From a bacterium (GTDB taxonomy: Bacteria > Bacteroidota > Bacteroidia > Flavobacteriales > Schleiferiaceae): 64,000 nucleotides of DNA. This document shows positions 16,144-25,540 of the stretch, one piece after another. Where the stretch lies: positions 143,179 to 207,178 of the forward strand of contig WGMI01000012.1 of assembly GCA_016125155.1 (NCBI GenBank), given 5' to 3'. The first letter of the stretch is position 1. Each line of letters starts with the position of its first letter. Made by a program: the position numbers and the translations under genes. Under the pieces are notes generated by a model, which was not told the origin of the DNA, ran no database searches, and worked only from the letters and a program-made list of their open reading frames with translations.

Positions 16144-17532
16144 ATGAACTACGATTTGATTGTACTCGGCACGGGCCCTGGGGGCTATGTGGCCGCGATT
16201 CGGGCTTCTCAGCTCGGTCTCAAGACTGCGGTGGTGGAACGGGAAAGCCTAGGGGGCATTTGCCTCAACTGGGGCTGTATTCCGACCAAGGCCCTGCTCA
16301 AGAGCGCCAATGTCTTCGAATACCTCAAGCACGCGTCGGACTATGGCCTGTCTGCGGGTGCGGTCGACAAGGATTTTGCCGCAGTGGTCAAGCGCAGCCG
16401 CGATGTAGCGGGGGGCATGAGCAAGGGCGTGGAGTTTTTGATGAAGAAAAACAAGATCGACGTCTTGATGGGGGAAGGAGCCCTGCTTCCCGGCAAGAAG
16501 ATTTCAGTCAAAACAGCCGATGGCAAAACGGTGGAATACTCGGCCAACAGCATTATTGTGGCCACTGGAGCCCGTTCGCGCAAGTTGGCAAACCTGCCCC
16601 AGGACGGTAAGAAAATTATTGGTTATCGCGAGGCCATGACCCTGCCCGAACAACCCAAGCGGATGGTGGTGGTCGGCTCTGGGGCCATCGGGGTGGAGTT
16701 TGCGTATTTCTATGCCGCGATGGGTACCGAAGTAACCGTAGTAGAATACCTGCCCCAACTGGTTCCTGTCGAGGACGAAGATGTGAGCAAGCAGCTCGAG
16801 CGCAGCTTTAAGAAGATGGGGGTCAACGTAATGACCTCCAGCGAAGTACTTAAGGTAGACACCTCCGGCAAATCGAATGTAGTGACGATCAAAACGAAGA
16901 AAGGAGAAGAGAAGATTGAGTGCGACGTGGTGCTCTCGGCGGTCGGGGTTGAAGCCAACCTCGAGAACATCGGATTGGAGCAAGTGGGCATTGCGGTCGA
17001 CAAGGGCAAAATTGTCGTGGACCCGATGTACCGCACCAATGTAGATGGCTACTACGCCATTGGCGATTGCGTACCCGGTCCTGCATTGGCCCACGTGGCC
17101 AGCGCCGAAGGCATCATTTGTGTCGAGCACATTGCAGGGCACCATCCACAGCCCCTCGACTACGGCAATATTCCCGGTTGCACCTATTGCTTCCCCGAAA
17201 TTGCCAGCGTGGGCATGACGGAAAAAGCAGCCCGCGAGGCCGGCTACGAGCTGAAAATCGGCAAGTTTCCGTTCTCTGCTTCGGGTAAGGCTTCGGCTGC
17301 AGGGCACAAGGATGGGTTTGTCAAGGTGATTTACGACGCCAAGTACGGCGAATTGCTCGGTTGCCACATGATTGGGTCGAATGTAACCGAAATGATTGCC
17401 GAGGCCGTCGTGGCCCGAAAGCTGGAAACGACGGGGATGGAGATTATTAAAAGTGTGCACCCTCACCCTACCTTGAGCGAAGCCATGATGGAAGCCACGG
17501 CCGATGCCTACGGTGAGGTAATTCACCTATAA
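16144..17532 (+). CDS. lpdA: Dihydrolipoyl dehydrogenase (E3)
   Basis: The FAD enzyme that reoxidises dihydrolipoyl groups of 2-oxoacid dehydrogenase complexes and the glycine cleavage system, 462 residues. Visible are the FAD-binding GTGPGGYVAAIRA at residue 9, the redox disulfide CLNWGC at about residues 40-45, a second GSGAIGVEFAYFY for NAD, the GDC motif (YAIGDCVPGPALAHVASAEG), and the active-site His-Glu in HPHPTLSEAMMEA at the C-terminus. The E1 and E2 partner genes are not in the window. It has its own promoter. Confidence 0.97.
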   Translation: MNYDLIVLGTGPGGYVAAIRASQLGLKTAVVERESLGGICLNWGCIPTKALLKSANVFEYLKHASDYGLSAGAVDKDFAAVVKRSRDVAGGMSKGVEFLMKKNKIDVLMGEGALLPGKKISVKTADGKTVEYSANSIIVATGARSRKLANLPQDGKKIIGYREAMTLPEQPKRMVVVGSGAIGVEFAYFYAAMGTEVTVVEYLPQLVPVEDEDVSKQLERSFKKMGVNVMTSSEVLKVDTSGKSNVVTIKTKKGEEKIECDVVLSAVGVEANLENIGLEQVGIAVDKGKIVVDPMYRTNVDGYYAIGDCVPGPALAHVASAEGIICVEHIAGHHPQPLDYGNIPGCTYCFPEIASVGMTEKAAREAGYELKIGKFPFSASGKASAAGHKDGFVKVIYDAKYGELLGCHMIGSNVTEMIAEAVVARKLETTGMEIIKSVHPHPTLSEAMMEATADAYGEVIHL

Positions 17533-17595
17533 AATTTTCAACATCGCTTTTTTGTTGTCGTACTTTACGTATCTTTATATCCGTAAAGATCCCCC

Positions 17596-18102
17596 ATGTA
17601 CGACTTCTTCAACAGCGCGGTTCCCGATGCCTTGAGACGACTCCGACCCGATGCGACCCCGCGTTGGGGAATCCTTTCTGCCACCGATATGGTGGACCAT
17701 CTCACCAGGGCCATACGGATGAGTTTGATCGACGAGCCCCGGGAAATTCGGATCTCCGAAGACAAGCGCGAGCGCTATTGGGCATTTCTGCGCTCCGACA
17801 AGCCGATGGCTCGCCATTTGCGCAGTCCTCAGGAGTTCTACGACATTGCCATTCAGGAGGTGGGCTTTGACGAGGCACGCATCCGGTTGTTGCGCACCCT
17901 GATCGATATGCAGTTGCTCTACACCAAGAAGCCCGATTTTAGTTCGATTCACCCCGATTTTGGCCGCTTGGATGTAGCCTTATGGACGGCTTTGCACATG
18001 AAGCACTTCCGCCATCACTTCGAGCAGTTCGGGCTGATGGGGGGAGGGGTCAATCCCTCGGAAGAGAGCGATGGAAGAAAGTCTGTGAGTAGTTTCTTGT
18101 AG
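17596..18102 (+). CDS. DinB-like / DUF1569 family protein
   Basis: A 168-residue predicted four-helix-bundle protein. The motif WGILSATDMVDHLTRAIRMSL near residue 24 and HMKHFRHHFEQFGL near residue 134 give the spaced His residues that bind metal in DinB/YfiT-type proteins. The substrate is unknown; some relatives are thiol-dependent S-transferases, and bshB1 in this window would fit that, but only as context. A TATCTTTA box at 17570-17577 may be its promoter. The last 88 nt overlap the 3' end of the convergent methyltransferase gene. Confidence 0.7.
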   Translation: MYDFFNSAVPDALRRLRPDATPRWGILSATDMVDHLTRAIRMSLIDEPREIRISEDKRERYWAFLRSDKPMARHLRSPQEFYDIAIQEVGFDEARIRLLRTLIDMQLLYTKKPDFSSIHPDFGRLDVALWTALHMKHFRHHFEQFGLMGGGVNPSEESDGRKSVSSFL

Positions 18103-18839
18103 TCGGAATTGGGACTACCATCGGGTTCCGAGAGCGTCCATTCGACCTCCTCAAAGGATGCAAATGGGGCTCTGTCGGCCCCCGACCCTCCGCGCATCCA
18201 CTCTTCCAACCGCCGGATGCGCGGTTTTCCGGGTTTGGCTCGTATCCAAACGCGTCGCAGCAGGCCAAAGTCTGTCGGAAGCACCCCCGATTCGGGGAGT
18301 GGACATTGGGCTGAGGCCACCCAAGACAAGCGGCCTCCTGGGGCTACTGCCTCTGCGGCGTTATACAGCCATCGATTCCATTCTGCGGCTGATTCCATGT
18401 GCCGGGCTTGAGCCCGATCGACGCGTTCAGACGGCCTCTGTTCTACCCAAAACGGAGGATTGGTGACCACCAAGGCATAGCCTTCAGGGGGTTTTTGTTC
18501 AGGCAATCGGTCGTACCAATTCCCTTCAAAAAGCGAGAGGCGGTCTGCAAAAAGCCCTTCCGCAAGGCTCGTATGAAGGTCGCTGCAGGCCCCGGGATGC
18601 CATTCGAACAAATCGATGGTGGCCTTCGGAAACCGATCGGCCAAAAGGGCGCTCAAAATCCCCGTGCCCGCTCCGATATCGGCGGCGCGAAACGGCTCTT
18701 CGCCCCGCATCCCCTGTGCGGCCCAAGCGCCGAGCAAGACGCCGTCGGTGCTTACTTTCTGCGGGCTGAGCGCATTGCGCAATCGAAACCGGGTACAGTA
18801 AAACCAGTCTGATGCTCTGTGTTGATCAGGGGGTTGCAT
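18015..18839 (-). CDS. trmN6: tRNA1(Val) (adenine(37)-N6)-methyltransferase, TrmN6/YfiC-like
   Basis: A SAM-dependent N6-adenine methyltransferase, 274 residues. It has the TrmN6 lead-in KVSTDGVLLGAWA near residue 27, SAM motif I as ADIGAGTGILSALLA near 52, and the N6-adenine catalytic NPPF near 125. The target A37 of tRNA(Val) is inferred from E. coli YfiC. The start is ATG 18839 (TTG 18848 is also open), 14 nt inside rimM. The gene order rimM-trmN6 is common in Bacteroidota, usually with rpsP upstream. The 3' end overlaps the DinB-like gene. Confidence 0.85.
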   Translation of the reverse strand: MQPPDQHRASDWFYCTRFRLRNALSPQKVSTDGVLLGAWAAQGMRGEEPFRAADIGAGTGILSALLADRFPKATIDLFEWHPGACSDLHTSLAEGLFADRLSLFEGNWYDRLPEQKPPEGYALVVTNPPFWVEQRPSERVDRAQARHMESAAEWNRWLYNAAEAVAPGGRLSWVASAQCPLPESGVLPTDFGLLRRVWIRAKPGKPRIRRLEEWMRGGSGADRAPFASFEEVEWTLSEPDGSPNSDYKKLLTDFLPSLSSEGLTPPPISPNCSK

Positions 18840-19371
18840 GCTCTTCAAACAAACCCAACAGCCCTTCGGGCAATCGCAAGATCAGGCGATTCTGAGCCCG
18901 ATCGAGTTCGACCACCCAGTCGTCGGTGAGTGGAACCAAATAGACCGTTTTATCGCCCTCCACTTCGAGCAAATCCTGGGGGCTGCGCTCCAACACATCG
19001 CGAATTTGGCCAATTCGACTCAGCTCGCCTCCTTCCGCGAGCTCCCATACCGAAAACCCGATGATTTCGTGGTAGTAGAATGTATTCGCCTCCAGCGCTG
19101 GCAGCCGAGATTCGGGCAAATACAAACAGGTCTTGAGGGTCTTACGCGCTTGGGCTTCGTCTTTGAGGTGCTCAAACTGAACCCTCATACTTCCGTTGGG
19201 GTTGGGTTCGATCCGCTCGACAAACCAAGGCAGTGCTTTGCCGTCTTCTTCGACAAAGAACACCTCGGTGTCCAAATAGGCCTCCGGATGGTCTGACTCG
19301 CTCTGAACCACGACGGTTCCCTTCAGACCAAAGCACCGTAGGATATAGCCAAATTCGAAGTAACCGTCCAT
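18826..19371 (-). CDS. rimM: Ribosome maturation factor RimM
   Basis: A 16S rRNA processing factor that binds S19 during 30S assembly, 181 residues. It shows the N-terminal RimM barrel (FEFGYILRCFGLKGTVVV near residue 5) and the C-terminal PRC barrel (YYHEIIGFSVW near 98, ending VYLVPLTDDWVVELD near 146). The start ATG 19371 lies directly against the carboxylase stop, so it is probably the second gene of a carboxylase-rimM-trmN6 transcript. The usual neighbour rpsP is at 4.9 kb. Confidence 0.93.
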   Translation of the reverse strand: MDGYFEFGYILRCFGLKGTVVVQSESDHPEAYLDTEVFFVEEDGKALPWFVERIEPNPNGSMRVQFEHLKDEAQARKTLKTCLYLPESRLPALEANTFYYHEIIGFSVWELAEGGELSRIGQIRDVLERSPQDLLEVEGDKTVYLVPLTDDWVVELDRAQNRLILRLPEGLLGLFEEHATP

Positions 19372-21006
19372 TTAGGTCTGCAATAGGCCCATCGAAAACG
19401 GGGGAATCTCGGGATTGTGGTTGGCCATTTCAATCCCCATAGACAGCCATTGGCGGGTATCGGCGGGATCGATCATGGCATCGACCCACAGACGGGCCGC
19501 TGCGTAGTAGGGCGAGGTTTGTTCGTCGTAGCGTTCGCGAATGCGTTCGTACAATTCGACATCGGCCGGATCGTGCTCCTTGCGCGACTTGCTCTTGCGC
19601 TGCCCTTTTTCGATTTGAAGAAGGACCTCGGCCGCCTGCGTTCCACCCATCACCGCGAGTCGGGCGCTCGGCCAGGCTACGATGAGCCGGGGGTCGTAGG
19701 CTTTGCCGCACATGGCGTAATACCCCGCCCCAAAGGCATTGCCCATGAGGACCGTAAACTTTGGAACCACCGAATTGGACACGGCGTTGACCATTTTGGC
19801 CCCGTCTTTGATGATGCCCCCATGCTCGCTCCGGGAGCCGACCATGAAACCGGTGACGTCTTGCAAAAAGACCAAGGGAATGTGCTTTTGGTTGCAGTTG
19901 GCGATAAACCGCGCCGCCTTGTCGGCCGAATCGGAATAAATCACCCCTCCGAATTGGGTTTCCCCTTTGCCGTTGCGCACCAATTGGCGGTTGTTGGCCA
20001 CGATGCCCACGGCCCATCCATCGATGCGCGCATAGGCGGTTAAAATGCTCTTGCCAAAGTCCTTTTTGTACAGTTGGATGCTGTCGCGGTCGGCAATGCA
20101 CTGTACAATTTCAAAGGTGTCGTAGGGCTTGCTGCGGTCGTTCGGAAAGAGCCCGTGGATATCGGTGCCGGGGCGGGACGGCGCCAGAGGTTCGATCCGA
20201 TCAAAACCGGCTTTCGGGAAATGCCCGATTTTGTCGACAATCCCGCGGATGGTATTGAGCGCATCGGCATCGTTGGCGGCTTTGTAATCGGTTACCCCGG
20301 AAATTTCGCAGTGAGTCGTGGCTCCGCCCAGGGTTTCGTTGTCGATATCTTCGCCAATCGCGGCCTTGACGAGATAAGAGCCCGCGAGAAAAATGCTCCC
20401 CGTTTTGTCCACGATCAACGCCTCATCGCTCATGATCGGCAAATAAGCCCCCCCGGCCACGCAACTGCCCATAATGGCGGCAATTTGGGTAATGCCTTTG
20501 CTGCTCAACAAGGCGTTGTTGCGAAAAATGCGTCCGAAATTCTCCTTATCAGGAAAAACCTCGTCTTGCAAGGGCAAATACACCCCCGCCGAATCGACCA
20601 AATAGACAATGGGAATCCGGTTTTCAAGCGCCAATTCCTGGGCGCGCAGATTTTTTTTGGCGGTTATTGGGAACCAAGTGCCTGCCTTTACGGTGGCGTC
20701 GTTGGCCACAATCAGCACCATCTTGCCTTGCACATAGCCCAACACCACGACGACTCCCCCGGCGGGGCAACCACCGTGTTCGGCATACAGCCCTTCTCCC
20801 GCCAGCGCCCCAATCTCCAATTGAGGCCGATCGGGGTCGAGAATGTGGGCCACCCGCTCGCGAACCGTCATTTTTCCGAGGGCCTTCTGCCGCTTTTGAA
20901 GCTCCAATCCGCCCCCATCGCGGGCGATGTCGATTCGACGCTTCATCTCGCTGAGCATCAAGCGCATCTGGTCTTCGTTTCGGGCAAATTCAAGTCGGGC
21001 ATCCAT
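19372..21006 (-). CDS. Acyl-CoA carboxylase carboxyltransferase (beta) subunit
   Basis: A biotin-dependent carboxyltransferase subunit, 544 residues, of the propionyl/methylcrotonyl-CoA carboxylase group. It shows MTVRERVAHILD near residue 46, the crotonase-like first oxyanion region GSCVAGGAYLPIMSDE near 186, and the second FGAGYYAMCGKAYDPRLIVAWPSARLAVMGG near 425. The order and the LQDEVFPDKENFGRIF segment match methylcrotonyl-CoA carboxylase beta, which would place it in leucine breakdown. No biotin carboxylase or biotin carrier subunit is encoded nearby, so the partner lies elsewhere. It starts 4 nt from the SH3-like gene's stop. Confidence 0.9.
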   Translation of the reverse strand: MDARLEFARNEDQMRLMLSEMKRRIDIARDGGGLELQKRQKALGKMTVRERVAHILDPDRPQLEIGALAGEGLYAEHGGCPAGGVVVVLGYVQGKMVLIVANDATVKAGTWFPITAKKNLRAQELALENRIPIVYLVDSAGVYLPLQDEVFPDKENFGRIFRNNALLSSKGITQIAAIMGSCVAGGAYLPIMSDEALIVDKTGSIFLAGSYLVKAAIGEDIDNETLGGATTHCEISGVTDYKAANDADALNTIRGIVDKIGHFPKAGFDRIEPLAPSRPGTDIHGLFPNDRSKPYDTFEIVQCIADRDSIQLYKKDFGKSILTAYARIDGWAVGIVANNRQLVRNGKGETQFGGVIYSDSADKAARFIANCNQKHIPLVFLQDVTGFMVGSRSEHGGIIKDGAKMVNAVSNSVVPKFTVLMGNAFGAGYYAMCGKAYDPRLIVAWPSARLAVMGGTQAAEVLLQIEKGQRKSKSRKEHDPADVELYERIRERYDEQTSPYYAAARLWVDAMIDPADTRQWLSMGIEMANHNPEIPPFSMGLLQT

Positions 21007-21010
21007 GTAT

Positions 21011-22096
21011 TTAGGGGCAATTTTGGTATTCCCAACTCGAAGCGCGTCTCCACAGAGCCGCAGGGTTGGTTTGCGAGAGCATCAGGACAAAGCGCACCCG
21101 GTTGGGGGCTTTTTCGAGGAGCACGGCGTCGGCTATGGCGTCCCGATTCAAGTCGCCGTACCAGAACAACTCTGGCACCCCGCAACGGTCATCAAAACCC
21201 GCGAATTCTTCGAGCACTTGCCGAATTCCGCTCTGTTCCACCACCAGTCGGTATCCGCTAACCCGGGGGCAATCCCCGAGTTGTTCCACGGTACCCAAGG
21301 CGCCCAGTTGCAGATTGAGCGAGTTCAATCCGGGGTTGGAGGCGGGCAAGACCACCGATGTACCCGGCATCAGCGAAACTGGCCAAACGGTTCCGCGGTT
21401 TGGCTCCACGGGATCGGGCAGACCCACCGAGCGGCTAAATCCGATCATGAGTTGAGGAGGATCGGCGTTCTTGGGCAAAAGGTCAAATTCGGGGCGTCCG
21501 GGTTTGGTGCCCGGGCTCAAACTGATCTGGAGCTCTATGGGTCGGAAGGTCCATTGTTCAATTCCTTGTATTTCCTCGGCATACACACCAAACCAATACC
21601 AGCCCGGGTCGATGTCGTCCAAGGGGCCGCAATGGTTGTATACCGCTCCCAGAACTTTGATTTCCAGTGGTTTTTCCGGCACTGGGGCCGGAGTCGGCTC
21701 GCGGGATATCTCCGAGGGCGAAGGGGGGGGGGCGATGCGAAGGGTGTCTGAAACGGTCGAGGCCTGAACGGGTTTGAGGAAACCATCGAAGACGTACCCT
21801 TGAAATTCGCGATAATGGGCCCAACGCCAATGACCTGAAACCGATTCGACGGTCAGATCGCCGTAGAATGCTGGACACAATATCAAGGTTGAGTCATTTG
21901 GTACCACCGTGCGTACCGCCGACTTGAGACCGGGTGCCGAGCGCATCTTGAGTCCCGAAGGAGTGCTTACCCGCATCCAGTCTTCAAAAAGACAGGAGGG
22001 ATCGGGGGTCTGGGCCCAAACGTCCATGGCGCCGACCATTGCCCAGAGCGATATGAACCAGACCCATCGGGAAATAGAAAAGTGGGGAGAAGGCAT
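21011..22096 (-). CDS. Secreted protein with SH3-like N-terminal domain, unknown function
   Basis: Not recognised as a named family. A signal peptide is present (hydrophobic WVWFISLWAMVGAM, then WAQTPD). Residues about 40-110 look like a bacterial SH3 domain: MRVSTPSGLKMRSAPG, then GHWRWAHYREFQGYVFDGFL. A proline-rich linker follows, then a roughly 220-residue domain whose end (YGDLNRDAIADAVLLEK) resembles an FG-GAP-like calcium loop. Start choices are ATG 22096 and 22126; the frame reaches 22183, but that lies in the rplT terminator. The linker is encoded by a run of ten C (plus-strand G at 21723-21732), a possible slippage site. Confidence 0.6.
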   Translation of the reverse strand: MPSPHFSISRWVWFISLWAMVGAMDVWAQTPDPSCLFEDWMRVSTPSGLKMRSAPGLKSAVRTVVPNDSTLILCPAFYGDLTVESVSGHWRWAHYREFQGYVFDGFLKPVQASTVSDTLRIAPPPSPSEISREPTPAPVPEKPLEIKVLGAVYNHCGPLDDIDPGWYWFGVYAEEIQGIEQWTFRPIELQISLSPGTKPGRPEFDLLPKNADPPQLMIGFSRSVGLPDPVEPNRGTVWPVSLMPGTSVVLPASNPGLNSLNLQLGALGTVEQLGDCPRVSGYRLVVEQSGIRQVLEEFAGFDDRCGVPELFWYGDLNRDAIADAVLLEKAPNRVRFVLMLSQTNPAALWRRASSWEYQNCP

Positions 22097-22145
22097 AGAA
22101 ACGAGGCTGGTGGCGAATTTAACCATGGATGGGGTAGGGGAGAAA

Positions 22146-22176
22146 CAAAAAAGCCGAACCCACTGGGGATTCGGCT
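22146..22176 (-). terminator. Terminator of the thrS-infC-rpmI-rplT operon
   Basis: Inverted repeat AGCCGAA (22152-22158) and TTCGGCT (22170-22176) with an 11-nt loop. On the minus strand it is followed by TTTTTTG. It lies 24 nt beyond the rplT stop. Confidence 0.8.
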
Positions 22177-22199
22177 CAGCCATCAGGCTTGTGCTTGGC

Positions 22200-22544
22200 T
22201 TAAGCCAATTGGGTGCATACGGCTTTAAACGCTTCGGGGTGGTTCAAGGCCAGATCGGCCAAAACCTTGCGGTTCAATTCGATACCACTGCGGTTGAGCT
22301 TGCCCATAAAAACCGAGTACGACATACCGTATTGACGAGCTCCGGCATTGATCCGCTGAATCCAGAGCGAACGGAATTCGCGCTTTTTGTTGCGGCGGTC
22401 GCGGTAGGCATAGGTCAGCCCTTTTTCGACCGAGTTTTTCGCCACGGTCCAGACGTTTTTGCGACGTCCAAAGGAACCTTTGGCAAGTTTGAAGATTTTC
22501 TTTCGGCGGGCGCGGCTTGCTACCGCGTTGTTGGATAAAGGCAT
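22200..22544 (-). CDS. rplT: 50S ribosomal protein L20
   Basis: Large-subunit assembly protein L20, 114 residues, highly basic at the N-terminus ([23 protein letters not shown]) with the family segment [20 protein letters not shown] near residue 50 and HPEAFKAV at the end. The start is ATG 22544 (MPLSNNAVA), as in relatives. It is the last gene of thrS-infC-rpmI-rplT and is closed by a strong terminator. L20 represses this operon in some bacteria; no operator was identified here. Confidence 0.97.
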   Translation of the reverse strand: MPLSNNAVASRARRKKIFKLAKGSFGRRKNVWTVAKNSVEKGLTYAYRDRRNKKREFRSLWIQRINAGARQYGMSYSVFMGKLNRSGIELNRKVLADLALNHPEAFKAVCTQLA

Positions 22545-22643
22545 GGTTTGTTGAATTTTGCGGCAGGCGCTGACCACACGGCCAGACTTAGAAGCACTGC
22601 AGCAGGGTTAACGGGAACCGTCCTGACGGGATTTCGGTCAGGA

Positions 22644-22838
22644 TCAGATGCAGAGTTGCATGCGCACACCGGCTTCATCCGAAGGATGAACCAAGGTGGA
22701 GTGGGTCAAGTTGCGTTTGCGCTTGGTGCTCTTCTTGGTCAGGATGTGACTTTTGAAAGCGTGTTTGCGCTTGATTTTTCCACTTCCGGTCAGCTTGAAG
22801 CGCTTGCTCGCTCCGGATTTGGCTTTCATTTTAGGCAT
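22644..22838 (-). CDS. rpmI: 50S ribosomal protein L35
   Basis: A 64-residue basic protein starting [20 protein letters not shown] with the [20 protein letters not shown] core, all standard for L35. It sits between infC (47 nt) and rplT (99 nt) in the conserved initiation-factor operon. Confidence 0.97.
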   Translation of the reverse strand: MPKMKAKSGASKRFKLTGSGKIKRKHAFKSHILTKKSTKRKRNLTHSTLVHPSDEAGVRMQLCI

Positions 22839-22885
22839 GGTGCTCGGGTTTCTATGGGTTTTGTCGCGCGTTGGCCGGAGGTGGC

Positions 22886-23443
22886 TCAGGCTTTGGCTTT
22901 CTTTTTTGGGGCCATCATCATATACATCCGCTTTCCCTCCAACTTCGGAAGACTCTCGACTTTACCGAGCTCTTCGAGTTCCTGCGCCAATTTGAGCAAC
23001 AGAATTTCGCCTTGGTCCTTGTAGACGATGGAACGACCGCGGAAAAACACGTAGGCCTTGATCTTAAACCCATCTTCCAAAAACTTGGTGGCGTGCTTTT
23101 TCTTGAAGTCGTAGTCGTGTTCGTCCGTTTGGGGTCCAAACCGAATTTCCTTGACCACGACTTTTACGTTCTTGGCGGCGAGTTCCTTCTGCTTCTTTTT
23201 CTGATCGTACAGGAACTTTCTGTAGTCGATGATCTTGGCGACCGGTGGATCCGCTTGGGGAGAAATTTCGACCAGATCGAGTTCGAGCTCTTGGGCCATC
23301 CTCAGGGCCGTTCGGGTATCGTACACCCCCTGTTCGGCGATGTTTTCTCCTACCAAACGAACCTTTGGAGCGTTGATGCGCTCGTTGATTCGGTGCTTGT
23401 CTTCCTCCTGCCGGTTGTCCCGCGGGTTGTATGACTTCCTCAG
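22886..23443 (-). CDS. infC: Translation initiation factor IF-3, apparent CTG start
   Basis: IF-3 proofreads start-codon and initiator-tRNA pairing on the 30S subunit. With the start at CTG 23443 the protein has 185 residues and begins [20 protein letters not shown], matching the N-terminus of other Bacteroidota IF-3 proteins. The domain linker and C-domain are intact ([21 protein letters not shown], later [19 protein letters not shown]). The first ATG/GTG/TTG in frame is TTG 23356, which would delete the conserved [13 protein letters not shown] segment. The only in-frame codons between the upstream TAA (23462-23464) and that segment that could initiate are two CTGs (23455, 23443). A rare start fits IF-3 autoregulation, known for AUU in E. 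coli. Confidence 0.9.
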   Translation of the reverse strand: MRKSYNPRDNRQEEDKHRINERINAPKVRLVGENIAEQGVYDTRTALRMAQELELDLVEISPQADPPVAKIIDYRKFLYDQKKKQKELAAKNVKVVVKEIRFGPQTDEHDYDFKKKHATKFLEDGFKIKAYVFFRGRSIVYKDQGEILLLKLAQELEELGKVESLPKLEGKRMYMMMAPKKKAKA

Positions 23444-23476
23444 TGTGGCTTTCAGATTGGGTTATACGGAAACACT

Positions 23477-25411
23477 CTACTCTACACCCAGTTCCTCGCG
23501 AACCGCGCGCTGCACTAGTTGGGCAAACTCATCGATGCTCATCGAGCCGAGATCGCCATGACCATGTCTGCGCACGGATACGCTCCGGTTTTGGGCTTCG
23601 AGCTCACCAACGATCAACATAAAGGGGACTTTCGATACTTCCGCGTCACGGATCTTTCTACCGGTCTTCTCGTTGCGCTCGTCAATGAGGGCGCGAATAT
23701 CGGAATTTTCCAGCAATTGTGAAACCTCCCGGGCGTAATCAATTGACTTTTCGCTGACGGGCAACACAACGACTTGTTCTGGGGTCAGCCAGAGCGGAAA
23801 ATTCCCCCCGCAGTGTTCGAGCAGGACCGCGACAAAACGCTCCATCGAGCCAAATGGCGCCCGGTGAATCATGACCGGACGGTGCATTTGGTTGTCGGAT
23901 CCTTTGTATTCGAGCTCAAAGCGCTCGGGGAGGTTGTAGTCCACCTGAATGGTCCCCAATTGCCAACTCCTGCCGAGGGCGTCCCGCACCATAAAATCGA
24001 GCTTTGGGCCGTAAAAAGCGGCTTCACCGGTTTCGATGACATAGGGCAGGCCCATTTCTTGGGCGGCTTGAACAATGGCGCTTTCTGCTTTATCCCAGTT
24101 TTCTGTCGAACCAATATATTTTTCGGGCTTTTCGGGATCCCGAATCGATACCTGCGATTTGAACTCTGTAAAATCGAGGGTTTTAAAGATGTACAAAACG
24201 AGTTCAATCACTTTTTTAAACTCGTCCAACAATTGATCGTTCGTGCAAAACAAATGGGCGTCGTCTTGGGTAAAACCGCGCACCCGGGTCAAGCCGTGGA
24301 GCTCTCCGCTCATTTCGTACCGATAGACCGTTCCGAATTCCGAAAGCCGCAGAGGGAGGTCTTTGTAGGAGCGCGGTTTCGTTTTGTAGATCTCGCAGTG
24401 GTGCGGACAGTTCATTGGCTTGAGCAAATACTCTTCGCCTTCTTCCGGAGTGCCAATGGGCTGGAAACTGTCTTTGCCGTATTTGGCGTAGTGCCCAGAT
24501 GTTTCGTAGAGCTCTTTGGAGCCGATATGGGGCGTGATCACGGGCAAGTACCCCGCCTTTTTTTGAGCGGTCCGCAAAAATTGTTCGAGGCGTTCGCGCA
24601 GGGCGGTGCCCTTGGGCAACCAAAGCGGAAGTCCTTGTCCTACCCGCTGAGAAAAGGCGAAGAGTTCAAGTTCTTTGCCCAGGCGACGGTGATCGCGTTT
24701 TTTGGCTTCTTCGAGCAGCGTCAAATACTCGTCGAGCAGCGCTTTTTTCGGAAAACTGATGGCATAGACCCGGCTCAGTTGGGGGCGCTTTTCGTCACCC
24801 CTCCAATAGGCCCCGGCGATGTTCATCACCTTGACCGCCTTGATCCATCCTGTATCGGGCAGGTGGCCCCCCCGGCACAGATCGGTAAAATCGCCGTGGT
24901 CGCAAAACGTAATGCTCCCATCTTCGAGGTTTTCGATCAGTTCAGTCTTAAACGGATTGTCTTTGTACACCTCGAGCGCTTCAGACTTCGACACCGACCG
25001 CATTTTGAATTCCGCTTTGAGCCGGGCGAGCTCAATCATTTTGGCCTCGATGGCAGGAAAATCTTTGTCGCTCGGAATCGCCCCTCGAAAATCGACGTCG
25101 TAATAAAAGCCGTTCTCGATGGCGGGGCCGATGGTCAGATGGATGCCAGGATACAATTGGGTAAGGGCCTGAGCTAAAACGTGGGCCGAACTGTGCCAAA
25201 AGGCCTGTTTGCCCTCGGGACTCTCCCAGGTGTACATTTTCAAAGCGCCCCCGTGTTCCAGAGGAGCCATGAGCTCGACTGTATTTCCATCCAAACTGGC
25301 GCTCAGGGCATTGCGCGCCAATCCCTCGCTGATGCTCAGCGCGATGTCGTAGGCACGGCTTCCGTCCGGATATTCGCGGACATCTCCATTGGGGAGCGTA
25401 ATCGATAGCAT
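23477..25411 (-). CDS. thrS: Threonine-tRNA ligase
   Basis: Class II aminoacyl-tRNA synthetase, 644 residues. It has an N-terminal TGS domain ([15 protein letters not shown]), the editing domain with [11 protein letters not shown] near residue 72, the zinc Cys in [14 protein letters not shown] near 333, motif 2 [28 protein letters not shown], motif 3 and the C-terminal anticodon-binding domain ([13 protein letters not shown]). It is the first gene of the operon with infC 33 nt downstream. A TACCTTTG promoter box lies 22 nt before the ATG, leaving a leader too short for an attenuator or a long operator. Confidence 0.98.
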   Translation of the reverse strand: MLSITLPNGDVREYPDGSRAYDIALSISEGLARNALSASLDGNTVELMAPLEHGGALKMYTWESPEGKQAFWHSSAHVLAQALTQLYPGIHLTIGPAIENGFYYDVDFRGAIPSDKDFPAIEAKMIELARLKAEFKMRSVSKSEALEVYKDNPFKTELIENLEDGSITFCDHGDFTDLCRGGHLPDTGWIKAVKVMNIAGAYWRGDEKRPQLSRVYAISFPKKALLDEYLTLLEEAKKRDHRRLGKELELFAFSQRVGQGLPLWLPKGTALRERLEQFLRTAQKKAGYLPVITPHIGSKELYETSGHYAKYGKDSFQPIGTPEEGEEYLLKPMNCPHHCEIYKTKPRSYKDLPLRLSEFGTVYRYEMSGELHGLTRVRGFTQDDAHLFCTNDQLLDEFKKVIELVLYIFKTLDFTEFKSQVSIRDPEKPEKYIGSTENWDKAESAIVQAAQEMGLPYVIETGEAAFYGPKLDFMVRDALGRSWQLGTIQVDYNLPERFELEYKGSDNQMHRPVMIHRAPFGSMERFVAVLLEHCGGNFPLWLTPEQVVVLPVSEKSIDYAREVSQLLENSDIRALIDERNEKTGRKIRDAEVSKVPFMLIVGELEAQNRSVSVRRHGHGDLGSMSIDEFAQLVQRAVREELGVE

Positions 25412-25433
25412 GGTTTCAGTTTTCTGGACGCAC

Positions 25434-25441
25434 CAAAGGTA
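25434..25441 (-). promoter_or_regulatory. thrS operon promoter, -7 element
   Basis: TACCTTTG on the minus strand, a perfect Bacteroidota -7 box. Transcription would start near 25427, giving a leader of only about 16 nt. The -33 region has no clear TTG. Confidence 0.5.
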
Positions 25442-25540
25442 TAGAGCAGTCGGGCCATCGCTGGGTCTTTAGACCTTTGCTTTGGCCGAAGATGTCTTCC
25501 CGGACCAAAACACAGCGGTCTTTTCCGGATTTGGAAATCA

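Noticed and set aside
16504..17526. A 340-codon minus-strand frame
   Set aside because: Antisense shadow of lpdA.
22886..23356. infC start at TTG 23356
   Set aside because: It would drop the conserved N-terminal segment [13 protein letters not shown] that is encoded in frame just upstream.
23774..25177. A 467-codon plus-strand frame
   Set aside because: Antisense shadow of thrS; no motif.
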